From the NCBI RefSeq assembly GCF_012952295.1, contig NZ_JABBCH010000013.1, forward strand, positions 76,305-140,304: DNA of 64,000 bases. The letters run 5' to 3'. How positions within the stretch are numbered: the stretch's first letter is position 1; each line of letters starts with the position of its first letter. Under the pieces are notes generated by a model. The model was not told the DNA's origin, ran no database searches, and saw only the letters and a program-made list of their open reading frames with translations. This document shows, one piece after another, positions 20,247 through 28,650 of this stretch. Source of the stretch: Crystallibacter degradans (GTDB lineage Bacteria; Actinomycetota; Actinomycetes; Actinomycetales; Micrococcaceae). The position numbers and the translations under genes are program-made.

Positions 20247-21646
20247 TGGCGCTCAGCGCACTTGATCTGTTTTCCGTCGGCATCGGCCCCTCCTCATCGC
20301 ACACGGTGGGGCCGATGCGGGCGGCCAAGCGGTTCACCGACGGCTTGGTCCGGGACGGGCAGCTGACCGCAGTTGCCCGCGTCCGGGCCGAGCTGTTCGG
20401 CTCCCTGGGTGCCACCGGCTTCGGCCACGGCTCGGACAAGGCCGTGGTGCTCGGCCTGCAGGGCCAGGACCCGGAGACGGTGGACACGGACACGGCCGAC
20501 GCCCAGGTCCGCGACGCCGTCGCGGCACGGAAGCTGGCGCTGGCAGGTGAGCATCCGGTGTCCTTCGACTGGGACGCCGACGTGATCCTGCACCGGCGCA
20601 AGGCCTTGCCGGCGCACCCGAACGGCATGACCTTCTTCGCTTACGACGACGCCGGCGACCTGCTGCGCGAACGCACCTACTATTCGGTAGGCGGCGGCTT
20701 CGTGGTGGACGAGGATGCGGCCGGAGCGGACCGGATCGTCGAAGACACCACCGCCCTGCCCTACCCGTTCACCACCGGCGCCCAACTGCTGGCGCACTGC
20801 CGGGCCGAAGGCCTCTCCATCGCCCAGGTCATGCTCGCCAACGAGCTCACCTGGCGCAGCGAAGCCGAACTCCGCTCGCAGCTGCTGCACATCTGGTCAG
20901 TCATGCAGCAGTGTGTGGAGAACGGCTGTACCCGCACAGAGGAGAGGTTGCCCGGGGGACTAAAGGTCCGCCGTCGTGCTCCTGAATTGCGGCGCAAGCT
21001 GCGCCAGATCGAGGCAACGGCCGCCACCAGCGGCAGCCCGCAGCCGGATCCGCTCTGGGCCATGGAATGGGTCAATCTTTACGCGCTGGCGGTCAACGAG
21101 GAGAATGCCTCCGGCGGCAGGATTGTCACCGCGCCGACCAACGGGGCGGCCGGCATCATCCCGGCCGTGCTGCACTTCTATACCCGGTTCGTCCCGGGTG
21201 CGGATGACGACGGCGTGGTCGAGTTCCTGCTCACGGCGGCGGCAGTGGGTATCCTCTTTAAGGAGAACGCGTCCATCTCCGGTGCAGAAGTTGGTTGCCA
21301 GGGCGAAGTAGGCTCGGCCTGCTCCATGGCCGCCGGCGCGCTGTGTGCGGTGCTGGGCGGGACACCGGAACAGGTTGAAAACGCTGCCGAAGTCGGCATC
21401 GAGCACAACCTGGGGCTGACCTGTGATCCTGTGGGAGGGCTGGTGCAGATTCCGTGCATCGAGCGCAACGCGATCGCCAGCGTCAAGGCGATCAACGCCG
21501 CGCGGCTCTGCCTGCAGGGCGATGGTGAGCACAAGGTCTCCCTGGATCAGGCCATCAAAACGATGCGCGAGACCGGCAAGGATATGAAGATCAAGTACAA
21601 GGAGACCTCCCGTGGTGGCTTGGCCGTCAACGTCATTGAGTGCTGA
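20246..21646 (+). CDS. sdaA: L-serine dehydratase (iron-sulphur type, single chain)
   Basis: L-serine ammonia-lyase of 466 residues making pyruvate and ammonia from serine. The beta domain opens with [25 protein letters not shown]. The catalytic alpha domain holds [15 protein letters not shown] and the cluster cysteines in [17 protein letters not shown] and [19 protein letters not shown]. It continues the glyA-sox operon (TAATG junction). Together with GlyA it completes a route from sarcosine through glycine and serine to pyruvate. Confidence 0.96.
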   Translation: MALSALDLFSVGIGPSSSHTVGPMRAAKRFTDGLVRDGQLTAVARVRAELFGSLGATGFGHGSDKAVVLGLQGQDPETVDTDTADAQVRDAVAARKLALAGEHPVSFDWDADVILHRRKALPAHPNGMTFFAYDDAGDLLRERTYYSVGGGFVVDEDAAGADRIVEDTTALPYPFTTGAQLLAHCRAEGLSIAQVMLANELTWRSEAELRSQLLHIWSVMQQCVENGCTRTEERLPGGLKVRRRAPELRRKLRQIEATAATSGSPQPDPLWAMEWVNLYALAVNEENASGGRIVTAPTNGAAGIIPAVLHFYTRFVPGADDDGVVEFLLTAAAVGILFKENASISGAEVGCQGEVGSACSMAAGALCAVLGGTPEQVENAAEVGIEHNLGLTCDPVGGLVQIPCIERNAIASVKAINAARLCLQGDGEHKVSLDQAIKTMRETGKDMKIKYKETSRGGLAVNVIEC

Positions 21647-22529
21647 ACAACAACCCGCTCCGGGGGCCGAAGTGGTGAGTGAGCTGGTGCTGACCCTGGA
21701 CTGCCGGGAGGCGCCGGGCATCGTGCACGCCGTCAGCGGGGTGCTGCTGGAACACGGCTGCAACATCGTCGAACTCAAGCAGTTCGACGACAGGCGCCTG
21801 GGCCACTTCTTCATGCGGGTCCACGTGGCATCCTCGACCGGGGAGGCGCTGGACGAGGAAGCCCTGCGCAAGGACTTCGGGCCGGTGGCCGAACGTTTCG
21901 GGATGAGCTGGGAGCTCGACCGGCACGGGGCCAAGCGGCGCGTGATGATCATGGTCTCCAAGTTCGGGCACTGCCTGAACGACCTGCTGTTCCGCGCACG
22001 CACGGGGGAGCTGCCGGTGGAGATCGTCGCCGTGGTGTCCAACCACCGCGACCACCAGCGGCTGGTGGAGTGGCACGGCATCCCGTTCTTCCACATCCCG
22101 GTCACCCCGGACACCAAGCCGGAAGCCGAGGCGAAGCTGCTGGAACTGGTGGACCGCTTCGAGGTGGACCTGGTGGTCCTGGCCCGCTACATGCAGGTGC
22201 TCAGCGACTCGCTGGCCACCCGGATGGCTGGCCGCGTGATCAACATCCACCACTCCTTCCTGCCCAGCTTCAAGGGGGCCAAGCCCTACCACCAGGCGTA
22301 CGACCGCGGCGTGAAAACCGTGGGCGCCACCGCACACTACGTCAACAGCGAGCTGGATGAGGGCCCGATCATCGCCCAGCAGTTGGTGGACGTAGACCAC
22401 ACCTTCGGCCCCGAGGACCTGGTCGCGGCCGGGCGGGACACCGAATGCAAGGCGCTCTCCAACGCGGTGAGGTGGCACTGCGAAGGCCGCGTCATCCTGC
22501 ACGGAAACCGGACCGTAGTGCTGCGCTGA
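21612..22529 (+). CDS. purU: Formyltetrahydrofolate deformylase
   Basis: Hydrolyses 10-formyl-tetrahydrofolate to formate and free tetrahydrofolate, which would relieve one-carbon overload when sarcosine is oxidised. An N-terminal ACT domain ([32 protein letters not shown]) is followed by the formyl-transferase domain with [47 protein letters not shown] and [16 protein letters not shown]. The GTG at 21612 is chosen because a perfect AAGGAG sits 7 bases upstream; this gives 305 residues and a 35-base overlap with sdaA. GTG at 21672/21675 would avoid the overlap but lacks a good site. Confidence 0.94.
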   Translation: MVAWPSTSLSAEQQPAPGAEVVSELVLTLDCREAPGIVHAVSGVLLEHGCNIVELKQFDDRRLGHFFMRVHVASSTGEALDEEALRKDFGPVAERFGMSWELDRHGAKRRVMIMVSKFGHCLNDLLFRARTGELPVEIVAVVSNHRDHQRLVEWHGIPFFHIPVTPDTKPEAEAKLLELVDRFEVDLVVLARYMQVLSDSLATRMAGRVINIHHSFLPSFKGAKPYHQAYDRGVKTVGATAHYVNSELDEGPIIAQQLVDVDHTFGPEDLVAAGRDTECKALSNAVRWHCEGRVILHGNRTVVLR

Positions 22530-22587
22530 CACGACCTGATCTGACCTGACACGTCAGCGGGCCTACGGCAGCGCTGGCAAACAACGA

Positions 22588-22621
22588 CGGCGGCTCTTAC
22601 CTTTTGAGGTGAGAGCCGCCG
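22588..22621 (+). terminator. Terminator of the glyA-sox-sdaA-purU operon
   Basis: Arms 22588-22601 and 22608-22621 form a 14-bp stem with one mismatch and a 6-base loop, 58 bases after the purU stop. Its left arm overlaps one copy of the AACGACGGCGG motif. Confidence 0.75.
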
Positions 22622-22776
22622 CGGTCATTTAACTGCGTTTTGGGGTTCTGCTGACGCGGCGAAAGGTCAGCAGATTCCCGGAACGCAGTCTTCCCCCATT
22701 CCGAAGCATCTCCGGCCGGGAGGTCCCCGAACCGACGTGAGCTATTGCACTCCTGAAACTTTGCAGTTGTGTATTT

Positions 22777-22791
22777 TTGCAGTGACTGCAA
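22777..22791. promoter_or_regulatory. Palindrome TTGCAGT-G-ACTGCAA, likely TetR operator
   Basis: A perfect 15-base odd palindrome lies 11 bases before the TetR start codon. A related half-site, TTGCAGT, occurs at 22761-22767. The position suits autorepression of the TetR/MFS pair. Confidence 0.6.
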
Positions 22792-22801
22792 TAATGGTTC
22801 G

Positions 22802-23428
22802 GTGAGTCAACTACTTTCCCTGCGGGACCGCAAGCGCGCCGAAACCTGGGCCGCACTGCACCTGTCCGCGTCCGGTACAGCCCTGGACAAGGGCCTGGAA
22901 TGCGTGACGGTGGATGCCGTCGCGGCGGACGCAGGCGTTTCCCCCCGCACCTTTTTCAACTACTTCGCTTCCAAGGAAGACGCCGTGCTTGGGCTGCAGG
23001 AACCTTTCGTGGGCGAGTCCATGCTGGCGGACTTCGACGTTGACGGGGACCTGCTGGCAAGCGTGAGCCATCTGATGCACGCCGTCACCCGGACCATCCA
23101 CGGCAGCGCAGACGAGGACGGCAACCGGTGCCGCGAGGTCATCTGCAGGTATCCGCAGCTGATGCACCGCAGGTTCCAATACATCGTCAAAGTGGAGCAG
23201 CTCGTCACCGATGCCGTGGCCGAAAGGCTCGCCCAGTCGAGCAGGTGGGCCACCGCCCCGGCCGGCTACAACGTAGAGGACGTCGCCAAGATGCTTGTCC
23301 TCGTCGCCGGTGCGAGCCTCCGCTTTGCCATCCAAAAAACCACTTCCCACCCCACCCGCGAATCGCAGTCCGAGGCCCTCGATCAGGGCATGGAACTGAT
23401 GCGCAACATTCTGAAGGAACTTCTGTGA
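22802..23428 (+). CDS. TetR-family regulator of the adjacent exporter
   Basis: Regulator of 208 residues. The N-terminal helix-turn-helix is SLRDRKRAETWAALHLSA ... VTVDAVAADAGVSPRTFFNYFASKEDAVL, the standard TetR pattern. The GTG at 22802 is chosen since the domain starts directly after it; an in-frame ATG at 22769 would run through the operator palindrome. The stop codon overlaps the start of the MFS exporter gene by 4 bases (GTGA). It likely represses this two-gene unit until a toxic ligand binds. Confidence 0.9.
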   Translation: MSQLLSLRDRKRAETWAALHLSASGTALDKGLECVTVDAVAADAGVSPRTFFNYFASKEDAVLGLQEPFVGESMLADFDVDGDLLASVSHLMHAVTRTIHGSADEDGNRCREVICRYPQLMHRRFQYIVKVEQLVTDAVAERLAQSSRWATAPAGYNVEDVAKMLVLVAGASLRFAIQKTTSHPTRESQSEALDQGMELMRNILKELL

Positions 23429-25035
23429 GCAAACCCGCAACTGTCGAAAGCGGCGCGCAGCACGGCAAACTTGCGCTGGTCTTTGTGGCCCTGGTGATGG
23501 CCATGCTGCTTGCCGCACTGAACCAGACCATCCTGGGCACGGCCCTGCCAACCATCGTCGGTGAACTCAACGGCGCCAACCTGATGCTGTGGGTGATTAC
23601 CGGCTACATCCTGGCCTCCACCATCATGATGCCGATCTACGGCAAGCTCGGCGATCTGATCGGCCGCAAGTCCCTGCTCATCGCGGCGATACTCGTCTTC
23701 CTGATCGGTTCCATCATCGGCGCGCTGGCCCTCGACATGGCCTGGCTCATTGCCGCCCGCATCGTCCAGGGCCTGGGCGGCGGTGGCCTGATGATCCTCT
23801 CGCAGGCCATCATTGCCGACGTGGTTCCCGCCCGCGAACGCGGCAAGTACATGGGCTGGATGGGCGGGGTCTTCGCCTTTTCCTCCGTGGTGGGCCCGCT
23901 GATCGGCGGCTGGCTGACCGAGGGGCCGGGCTGGCGCTGGACCTTCTGGTTCAACGTACCGGTTGCCGCGCTGGCCCTGCTGGGTGCGATCTTCTTCCTC
24001 AAGACGCCGCCGAAGACCAGCCGGCCCAAACTCGACATCTGGGGCATCCTGCTGATGGCCACTGCCACCACCGGACTGGTGCTGGTCAGTAGTTGGGGTG
24101 GGAGCACCTACGACTGGTCCGACCCGGTCATCATCTCCCTGATCGCCGGCACCGTGCTGGCAGCGTTCCTCTTTGTTCTGGTGGAGCGCCGCACCGCGGA
24201 ACCGATCATCCCCATGGAGCTGTTCCGGGACCTCAACTTCAACTTGACCACCATTTCCGGCCTGCTGGTTTCGGTGGCGATGTTCGGCGCCATCGGCTAC
24301 ATGCCTACCTATCTGCAGATGGCCACCGGGGCCACAGCCACCGAGGCCGGCCTGCTGATGATCCCGATGATGGGCGCGCTGCTGGCGGCCTCCGTGATCT
24401 CGGGCTCGCTGGTGTCCAAGACCGGCCGGTACAAGTGGATGCCCATTGTCGGTTCGGCCATCCTCGCGGTCGCCCTGGTGCTCATGGGGCTGGTCCACGC
24501 CGACACCGCGGTCTGGCATATCTGCCTGAACCTTGGCCTGCTGGGTCTGGGGCTGGGCCTGAACATGCAGATCCTCGTGCTCATCGTGCAGAACTCGTTC
24601 CCCGCGCGGCAGGTGGGGACGGCGACGGCGGCCAACAACTTCTTCCGCCAGATCGGCGCCACGCTGGGCTCCGCCGTCGTCGGCAGTCTCTTTGCCTCGC
24701 GGCTGGTGGGCTTCCTGAACGAACGGCTGCCTGCTGATGCCGTTGCCGCCACCGGTGGCGGCAACTCGTTGACCCCGGAAATGGTCCACGGCCTGCCCGA
24801 AGCCATCCAGACACCGATCGTCGAGTCCTATAACGAGGCACTCATGCCGCTGTTCGCCTTCATGTTCCCGCTGGCCCTGGCTGCCGCCGTGCTGTGCCTG
24901 TTCATCAAGGAGAAGCCGCTGGCAACCTCGCTGGAGCCGGAAGTGATGCCGGAGGCGCTCGCGGAGGGCAACGTGCTGATCACAGCCAACGACGACGGCG
25001 AGGCTGCCCGGCAGGCCGAACCCAGCCGGCGCTGA
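23425..25035 (+). CDS. DHA2-family drug efflux MFS transporter (14 helices)
   Basis: Exporter of about 536 residues in the EmrB/QacA subfamily. Motif blocks include ALNQTILGTALPTIVGELNG in helix 1, YGKLGDLIGRKSLLIAA after helix 2, the motif C region GPLIGGWLTEGPGWRWTFWFNVPVA, and QVGTATAANNFFRQIGATLGSA late in the chain. The GTG at 23425 has AAGGAA just upstream and overlaps the TetR stop, indicating coupling. The substrate is unknown; antiseptic or antibiotic export is usual for the family. Confidence 0.93.
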   Translation: MSKPATVESGAQHGKLALVFVALVMAMLLAALNQTILGTALPTIVGELNGANLMLWVITGYILASTIMMPIYGKLGDLIGRKSLLIAAILVFLIGSIIGALALDMAWLIAARIVQGLGGGGLMILSQAIIADVVPARERGKYMGWMGGVFAFSSVVGPLIGGWLTEGPGWRWTFWFNVPVAALALLGAIFFLKTPPKTSRPKLDIWGILLMATATTGLVLVSSWGGSTYDWSDPVIISLIAGTVLAAFLFVLVERRTAEPIIPMELFRDLNFNLTTISGLLVSVAMFGAIGYMPTYLQMATGATATEAGLLMIPMMGALLAASVISGSLVSKTGRYKWMPIVGSAILAVALVLMGLVHADTAVWHICLNLGLLGLGLGLNMQILVLIVQNSFPARQVGTATAANNFFRQIGATLGSAVVGSLFASRLVGFLNERLPADAVAATGGGNSLTPEMVHGLPEAIQTPIVESYNEALMPLFAFMFPLALAAAVLCLFIKEKPLATSLEPEVMPEALAEGNVLITANDDGEAARQAEPSRR

Positions 25036-25091
25036 ACCGCGGCTGGACAAACGGTTGAGCCTCGCCGGACCACGGCTGGGACATAACCGCC

Positions 25092-25121
25092 GGCCCCTGG
25101 CGGCAGTCCGCAGCCGGGGCC
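25092..25121 (+). terminator. GC-rich hairpin after the DHA2 exporter
   Basis: GGCCCC (25092-25097) pairs with GGGGCC (25116-25121), and inner GCGG pairs with CCGC, in the 105-base gap before the LOG-family gene. No U-run follows. Confidence 0.5.
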
Positions 25122-25140
25122 CGATGGCTAAGCTTGCTCC

Positions 25141-26298
25141 ATGGGCGCATCACCAGCACTGCATAAAGAGCCGCGTGTCCTCGAAATCGAGACGCTTGAG
25201 CAGTTCGACCGGCTCGTAGCGGAGGGCGCGAAGACGCTGCGGGCCGGGGCAGGGCAATCCTTGAGCGGCTGGCACTTCCAGTCCGTGGACCTGCGGGAAC
25301 GGACCGGCGTGCTGCGGGACCTGGATCCCTCCGGCGCGATCTTCCTCGGCTGCGACTTCCAGCCCGGGATGGAGGAGTGGCTGCGGTCCCGCGGCGCGCT
25401 GCTGTTCCCCGTTCTTCCCGGTATCCCGTTCGATGCCTACCGCGCCGCGGTGTATACGCCCGCCGAACTCTTCGATGGTCTGTCCGAGGCGGAGTATGAG
25501 GCGACGCCGGACGCGCTCATCTACGCCTGGTCCACGCAGCCGGCTGCCCGGGTGAATCTCGATGCCACCCTCGCGGCCAGCCTCCATGACCACGCGGTCG
25601 GCGATGCCATGGACGCGTTGTTCGACGGCCCGGGCTTCAACGGCCGGAAAGTGGTCGGCGTGATGGGCGGGCACGCTGCGGCGCGGGGAAGCGCAACGTA
25701 CGACGACGCGGCCCGCCTGGGCAGGCAGCTTGCGAATGCAGGGTGTGCAGTGGCGACCGGCGGTGGACCGGGTGCAATGGAGGCCGCGAATCTGGGGGCC
25801 TACCTGTCATCGGCGGAGGACAGCGCTTTCGCACAGGCGCTTGCCTCGCTGGCCGAAGTGCCTTCCTTCCGCCCTTCCGTAACGGCCTGGGCCAGGGCTG
25901 CGGCGCGGGTCCTCGAGCAGCACCCCGCCGGCGTCGTTAATCTTGGCATTCCGACCTGGCACTACGGGCACGAACCGCCGAATCTCTTCGCCACGCACAT
26001 AGCCAAGTACTTCGCCAATGCCATTCGTGAGGCCGTGCTGCTGGAGCGGTGCAACGGCGGCATCGTCTTCCTGCCCGGCGCCGGCGGAACAGTGCAGGAG
26101 ATCTTCCAGGACGCGTGCGAAAACTACTATGCCACGCCGGAGAAGCTCTCGCCGATGATCCTGGTCGGCGCTTCGTACTGGACCGAGGAGCTTCCCGTGT
26201 GGCCGCTGCTGCAGTCGCTGGCCCGCGGACGGGCGATGGAGGAGGCTATCCATTTGGTCGACTCGGTGGAGGCGGCAGTGGCGCTCACGGCTCCATAG
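25141..26298 (+). CDS. LOG-family Rossmann-fold protein (TIGR00730/PpnN-like)
   Basis: Protein of 385 residues. The C-terminal two thirds is a LOG/lysine-decarboxylase-like nucleotide-binding domain: VVGVMGGHAAARGSATYDDAARLGRQLANAGCAVATGGGPGAMEAANLGA near residue 170 and LPGAGGTVQEIFQDACENYY near residue 310, matching the GG-GAM-E and PGG-GT-E signatures. Such proteins hydrolyse nucleoside 5'-monophosphates (cytokinin activation or nucleotide salvage). The N-terminal 150 residues resemble the extra domain of larger PpnN-type members, which I cannot assign more closely. No Shine-Dalgarno is evident before the ATG, so it may be leaderless. It is convergent with the next gene. Confidence 0.8.
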   Translation: MGASPALHKEPRVLEIETLEQFDRLVAEGAKTLRAGAGQSLSGWHFQSVDLRERTGVLRDLDPSGAIFLGCDFQPGMEEWLRSRGALLFPVLPGIPFDAYRAAVYTPAELFDGLSEAEYEATPDALIYAWSTQPAARVNLDATLAASLHDHAVGDAMDALFDGPGFNGRKVVGVMGGHAAARGSATYDDAARLGRQLANAGCAVATGGGPGAMEAANLGAYLSSAEDSAFAQALASLAEVPSFRPSVTAWARAAARVLEQHPAGVVNLGIPTWHYGHEPPNLFATHIAKYFANAIREAVLLERCNGGIVFLPGAGGTVQEIFQDACENYYATPEKLSPMILVGASYWTEELPVWPLLQSLARGRAMEEAIHLVDSVEAAVALTAP

Positions 26299-26356
26299 TT
26301 TCCGGGGCAAGCGCGGTCCCTCGGCCCGCTCAGTCCCTCGGCCAGCCCGGAAGGTG

Positions 26357-27472
26357 TCAGGCGACCCCAGTCCCGAACAGCAGGCCCAGGAGATAGGTTG
26401 CCAAGGCTGCCCCAAAGCCGATCCCCAGCTGCCGCATCGCCCGTTTAAACGGCGAAGCTCCGGAGAGCAGGCCGACGATTCCTCCGGTCACGAGCAGCGC
26501 CAGGCCAACAAGAACCAGCGAGACCAGTATGGCCGGCAGTCCCTGCAGACCGAAGATGTACGGCAGGATCGGAACGAGCGCACCGCTGGAGAAGAAGAGG
26601 AAGCTGGAGAGGGCGGCATTCCAGCCGGTCCCGATCTCCTGGTACTCGACCTCCTCAACCCCGGGGTGCAGGGACAGGCTTGGATCACAGTCGCAGTCCA
26701 GATAGCCCATCCGTTCCGCTGCCCGGTGCTCGGCGGCTTCAGGAGTCATGCCGCGTGCCCGGTAAACCAGAACCAGTTCATTGGCTTTCAGATCCAGGTC
26801 CGGAGCCGCGGTCAGCGTGATCTGGGTGGGTTTTGTTGCACTGAGCAGTTCGCGCTGGGAACGCACGGAAACGTACTCGCCCGCGCCCATGGACAGCGCC
26901 CCGGCCAGCAGGCCGGCGATGCCGCTGAACAGGATGAAGCCGCTGGAGACGCCGGTGGCGCCGATGCCCATGATCAGGGCCAGGTTGGAGACGAGTCCGT
27001 CATTGGCACCGAAGACCGCGGCGCGGAAGTTGCCGGACAGCCGTGCCCGGCCGCGGGTGGCGAGACCACGGATGACTTCTTCGTGGATCAGTTCGTCGGC
27101 GGCCATCGCATTCGTGGCGGCCGGTTCGGAGCTGTAGGGGGAGCGGCCCTCGGCACGCTGCGCCAGCGCCATGACAAAGACCGAGCCGAACCACCGAGCC
27201 ATGGTGCGCAGCAGACTGCGCCGGAAGGAAGGGCGGGCGGGCTTGTCCGCGTGCTCGCCGAGCAAGTCGCGCCAGTGCTGTTCGTGCCGGCCCTCGGCTT
27301 CGGCCAGTTCGAGCAGGATGGCGCGTTCTTCGCCGTCGCGGCGCCGGGCCAGATCCCGGTAGATGGCCGCTTCGGCGCGTTCGTCGGCCAGATAGCGGCG
27401 CCAGAGTCTGATATCCCGGTTCGACGGCGGGGCCTGGCTGGAATGGGTGGGTCCTTCGCGGGAAGGGCTCAT
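26357..27472 (-). CDS. Ferritin-like / VIT1 fusion membrane protein (MbfA-like)
   Basis: Protein of 371 residues. The N-terminal ferritin-like (erythrin) domain, residues 10-90, has carboxylate-rich helices (DERAEAAIYRDLARRRDGEERAILLELAEAEGRHEQHW) that would bind iron or manganese. The C-terminal VIT1/CCC1 domain has about five membrane helices and the signature AAVFGANDGLVSNLALIMGIG, then GAGEYVSVRSQRELL. This arrangement matches membrane-bound ferritin A of alphaproteobacteria, an Fe(2+) exporter giving peroxide resistance. ATG at 27472 has AGGAG about 10 bases upstream; an earlier in-frame start at 27532 adds 20 residues. Metal export is inferred from the family. Confidence 0.85.
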   Translation of the reverse strand: MSPSREGPTHSSQAPPSNRDIRLWRRYLADERAEAAIYRDLARRRDGEERAILLELAEAEGRHEQHWRDLLGEHADKPARPSFRRSLLRTMARWFGSVFVMALAQRAEGRSPYSSEPAATNAMAADELIHEEVIRGLATRGRARLSGNFRAAVFGANDGLVSNLALIMGIGATGVSSGFILFSGIAGLLAGALSMGAGEYVSVRSQRELLSATKPTQITLTAAPDLDLKANELVLVYRARGMTPEAAEHRAAERMGYLDCDCDPSLSLHPGVEEVEYQEIGTGWNAALSSFLFFSSGALVPILPYIFGLQGLPAILVSLVLVGLALLVTGGIVGLLSGASPFKRAMRQLGIGFGAALATYLLGLLFGTGVA

Positions 27473-27848
27473 GGTGGCGATGCTCCTGATCATGGACCGG
27501 AGACGGGATGGCTCCGGCCAGCTATACGGCAAACTGACCGAAGGTCTCGCTCGCCCGAAGCCTGCCGGATTGATGCAGGATCAGGTGGACTGCCGGGCCA
27601 CAATCGTGCTGGCCAGTATGTCGACAGGCCTCCACGCCGTTCCATCGCGGAATTTCCCGATAGACCGGAAATCCCTGACAGGCGGTGGAGCTACTCCCCT
27701 TCGCAACCTCCATCATACCGTGGCACGCCGCGAAGTTCCCTGAGGCAGGGCGTTAGCCGGCACAGGCCAGGGTTCATGGGGGTGGACCCCGGGGTAATGG
27801 GCGGCCCGCAATGCCGGGATGAAGACAGGCCACCGTTAGGATGGAGCC
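27473..27848. other. 376-base divergent intergenic region, no gene seen
   Basis: It separates the MbfA-like gene (-) from the DUF202 pair (+). Short frames here show no family features and lack ribosome binding sites. It should hold both promoters, but I see no confident -35/-10 pair and no long inverted repeat. Confidence 0.5.
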
Positions 27849-28256
27849 GTGGCTACCTCGGCATCTCCTACCCCGGATCCCGCACCCGGACGCGGCAAGT
27901 TCTCCACCAGGCTTTTGCGCGGCGGCGCCGAACCGGACCCGCGGTTCACCCTGGCCAACGAGCGCACCTTCCTGGCCTGGATCCGCACCTCGCTGGCGCT
28001 GCTGGCCGGCGGCATCGCCGTCGAGGCGTTCACCACCGAACTGTTCATCACCGAGGTCCGCAAGACCGTAGCCATCCTCCTGCTGGTCCTGGCCATGGTG
28101 ATCGGTGCCGGCGCCTTCTTCCGGTGGCTGAACGTGGAGCGGGCCATGCGGCACAAAACCCCGCTGCCGTTGCCGCTGATCGCGCCCATCCTGGCCATCG
28201 GCGGGGCAGTTGTCGCGGCGATCCTGGTGGTCTTCGTGGTCCTGAGGCCACTCTGA
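27849..28256 (+). CDS. DUF202 / YidH-family membrane protein
   Basis: Membrane protein of 135 residues with the DUF202 signature FTLANERTFLAWIRTSLALLAGGIAVEAF (residues 33-61) and three predicted helices (about residues 43-65, 72-92 and 108-132). Function is unknown in the family. GTG at 27849 has GGATGGAG just upstream. The stop lies two bases before the start of a second DUF202 gene, so the two proteins probably act together. Confidence 0.85.
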   Translation: MATSASPTPDPAPGRGKFSTRLLRGGAEPDPRFTLANERTFLAWIRTSLALLAGGIAVEAFTTELFITEVRKTVAILLLVLAMVIGAGAFFRWLNVERAMRHKTPLPLPLIAPILAIGGAVVAAILVVFVVLRPL

Positions 28257-28258
28257 CC

Positions 28259-28609
28259 ATGGCCCTGCGCCAAGGTCCCGCACCCGAACACAACGACGCC
28301 GGACTCCAGCCCGAGCGCACGTCCCTCGCCTGGGGCCGGACCACCATGGCGATGGTTGTTGCCGCCGCGATCTTCCTGCGCTGGATGCCGCACCACGGCT
28401 GGTTCGCCGGGATTCTGGTAGCCGTCACGCTCATGACGGCCCTGGCCATCAACCTCACCCAGAAAATCCGGTATCACCGCGCCGTCCGCGGCATTGCCTC
28501 CGAAACGGTACACGCCGACGTCGTTGGTGTCCTTTTTACCTCCGCCAGCGTCTTCGTCCTGGGGGCGCTGGGTATTTACACGGTGCTGTTCCTGCCCGTG
28601 GGTGGCTAG
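28259..28609 (+). CDS. DUF202-family membrane protein, second of a pair
   Basis: Membrane protein of 116 residues. AGLQPERTSLAWGRTTMAMVVAAAIFLRW is the family signature with the E-RT--AW-R core. Helices follow at about residues 28-45, 49-66 and 90-113. Tandem short DUF202 genes of this type are common in actinobacteria; no function is established. The 2-base gap to the upstream gene shows co-translation. Its 3' end is part of a terminator-like inverted repeat. Confidence 0.83.
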   Translation: MALRQGPAPEHNDAGLQPERTSLAWGRTTMAMVVAAAIFLRWMPHHGWFAGILVAVTLMTALAINLTQKIRYHRAVRGIASETVHADVVGVLFTSASVFVLGALGIYTVLFLPVGG

Positions 28610-28625
28610 CCGGCGGGCAGGAACA
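28587..28625. terminator. Inverted repeat shared by convergent DUF202 and symporter genes
   Basis: Arms TGTTCCTGCCC (28587-28597) and GGGCAGGAACA (28615-28625) are perfect. The left arm lies in the last codons of the DUF202 gene. It may serve as a bidirectional terminator. Confidence 0.5.
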
Positions 28626-28650
28626 ACAGGCTCAGCAGGAACAACGCAGG

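Noticed and set aside
23383..25050. 555-codon - strand frame opposite the DHA2 exporter, and similar ones at 7642-9030, 33067-35004, 39088-40323 and 53033-54613
   Set aside because: All are mirror frames of well-supported genes, produced by high third-position GC; they are rich in H, Q, R and G and lack motifs or ribosome binding sites.
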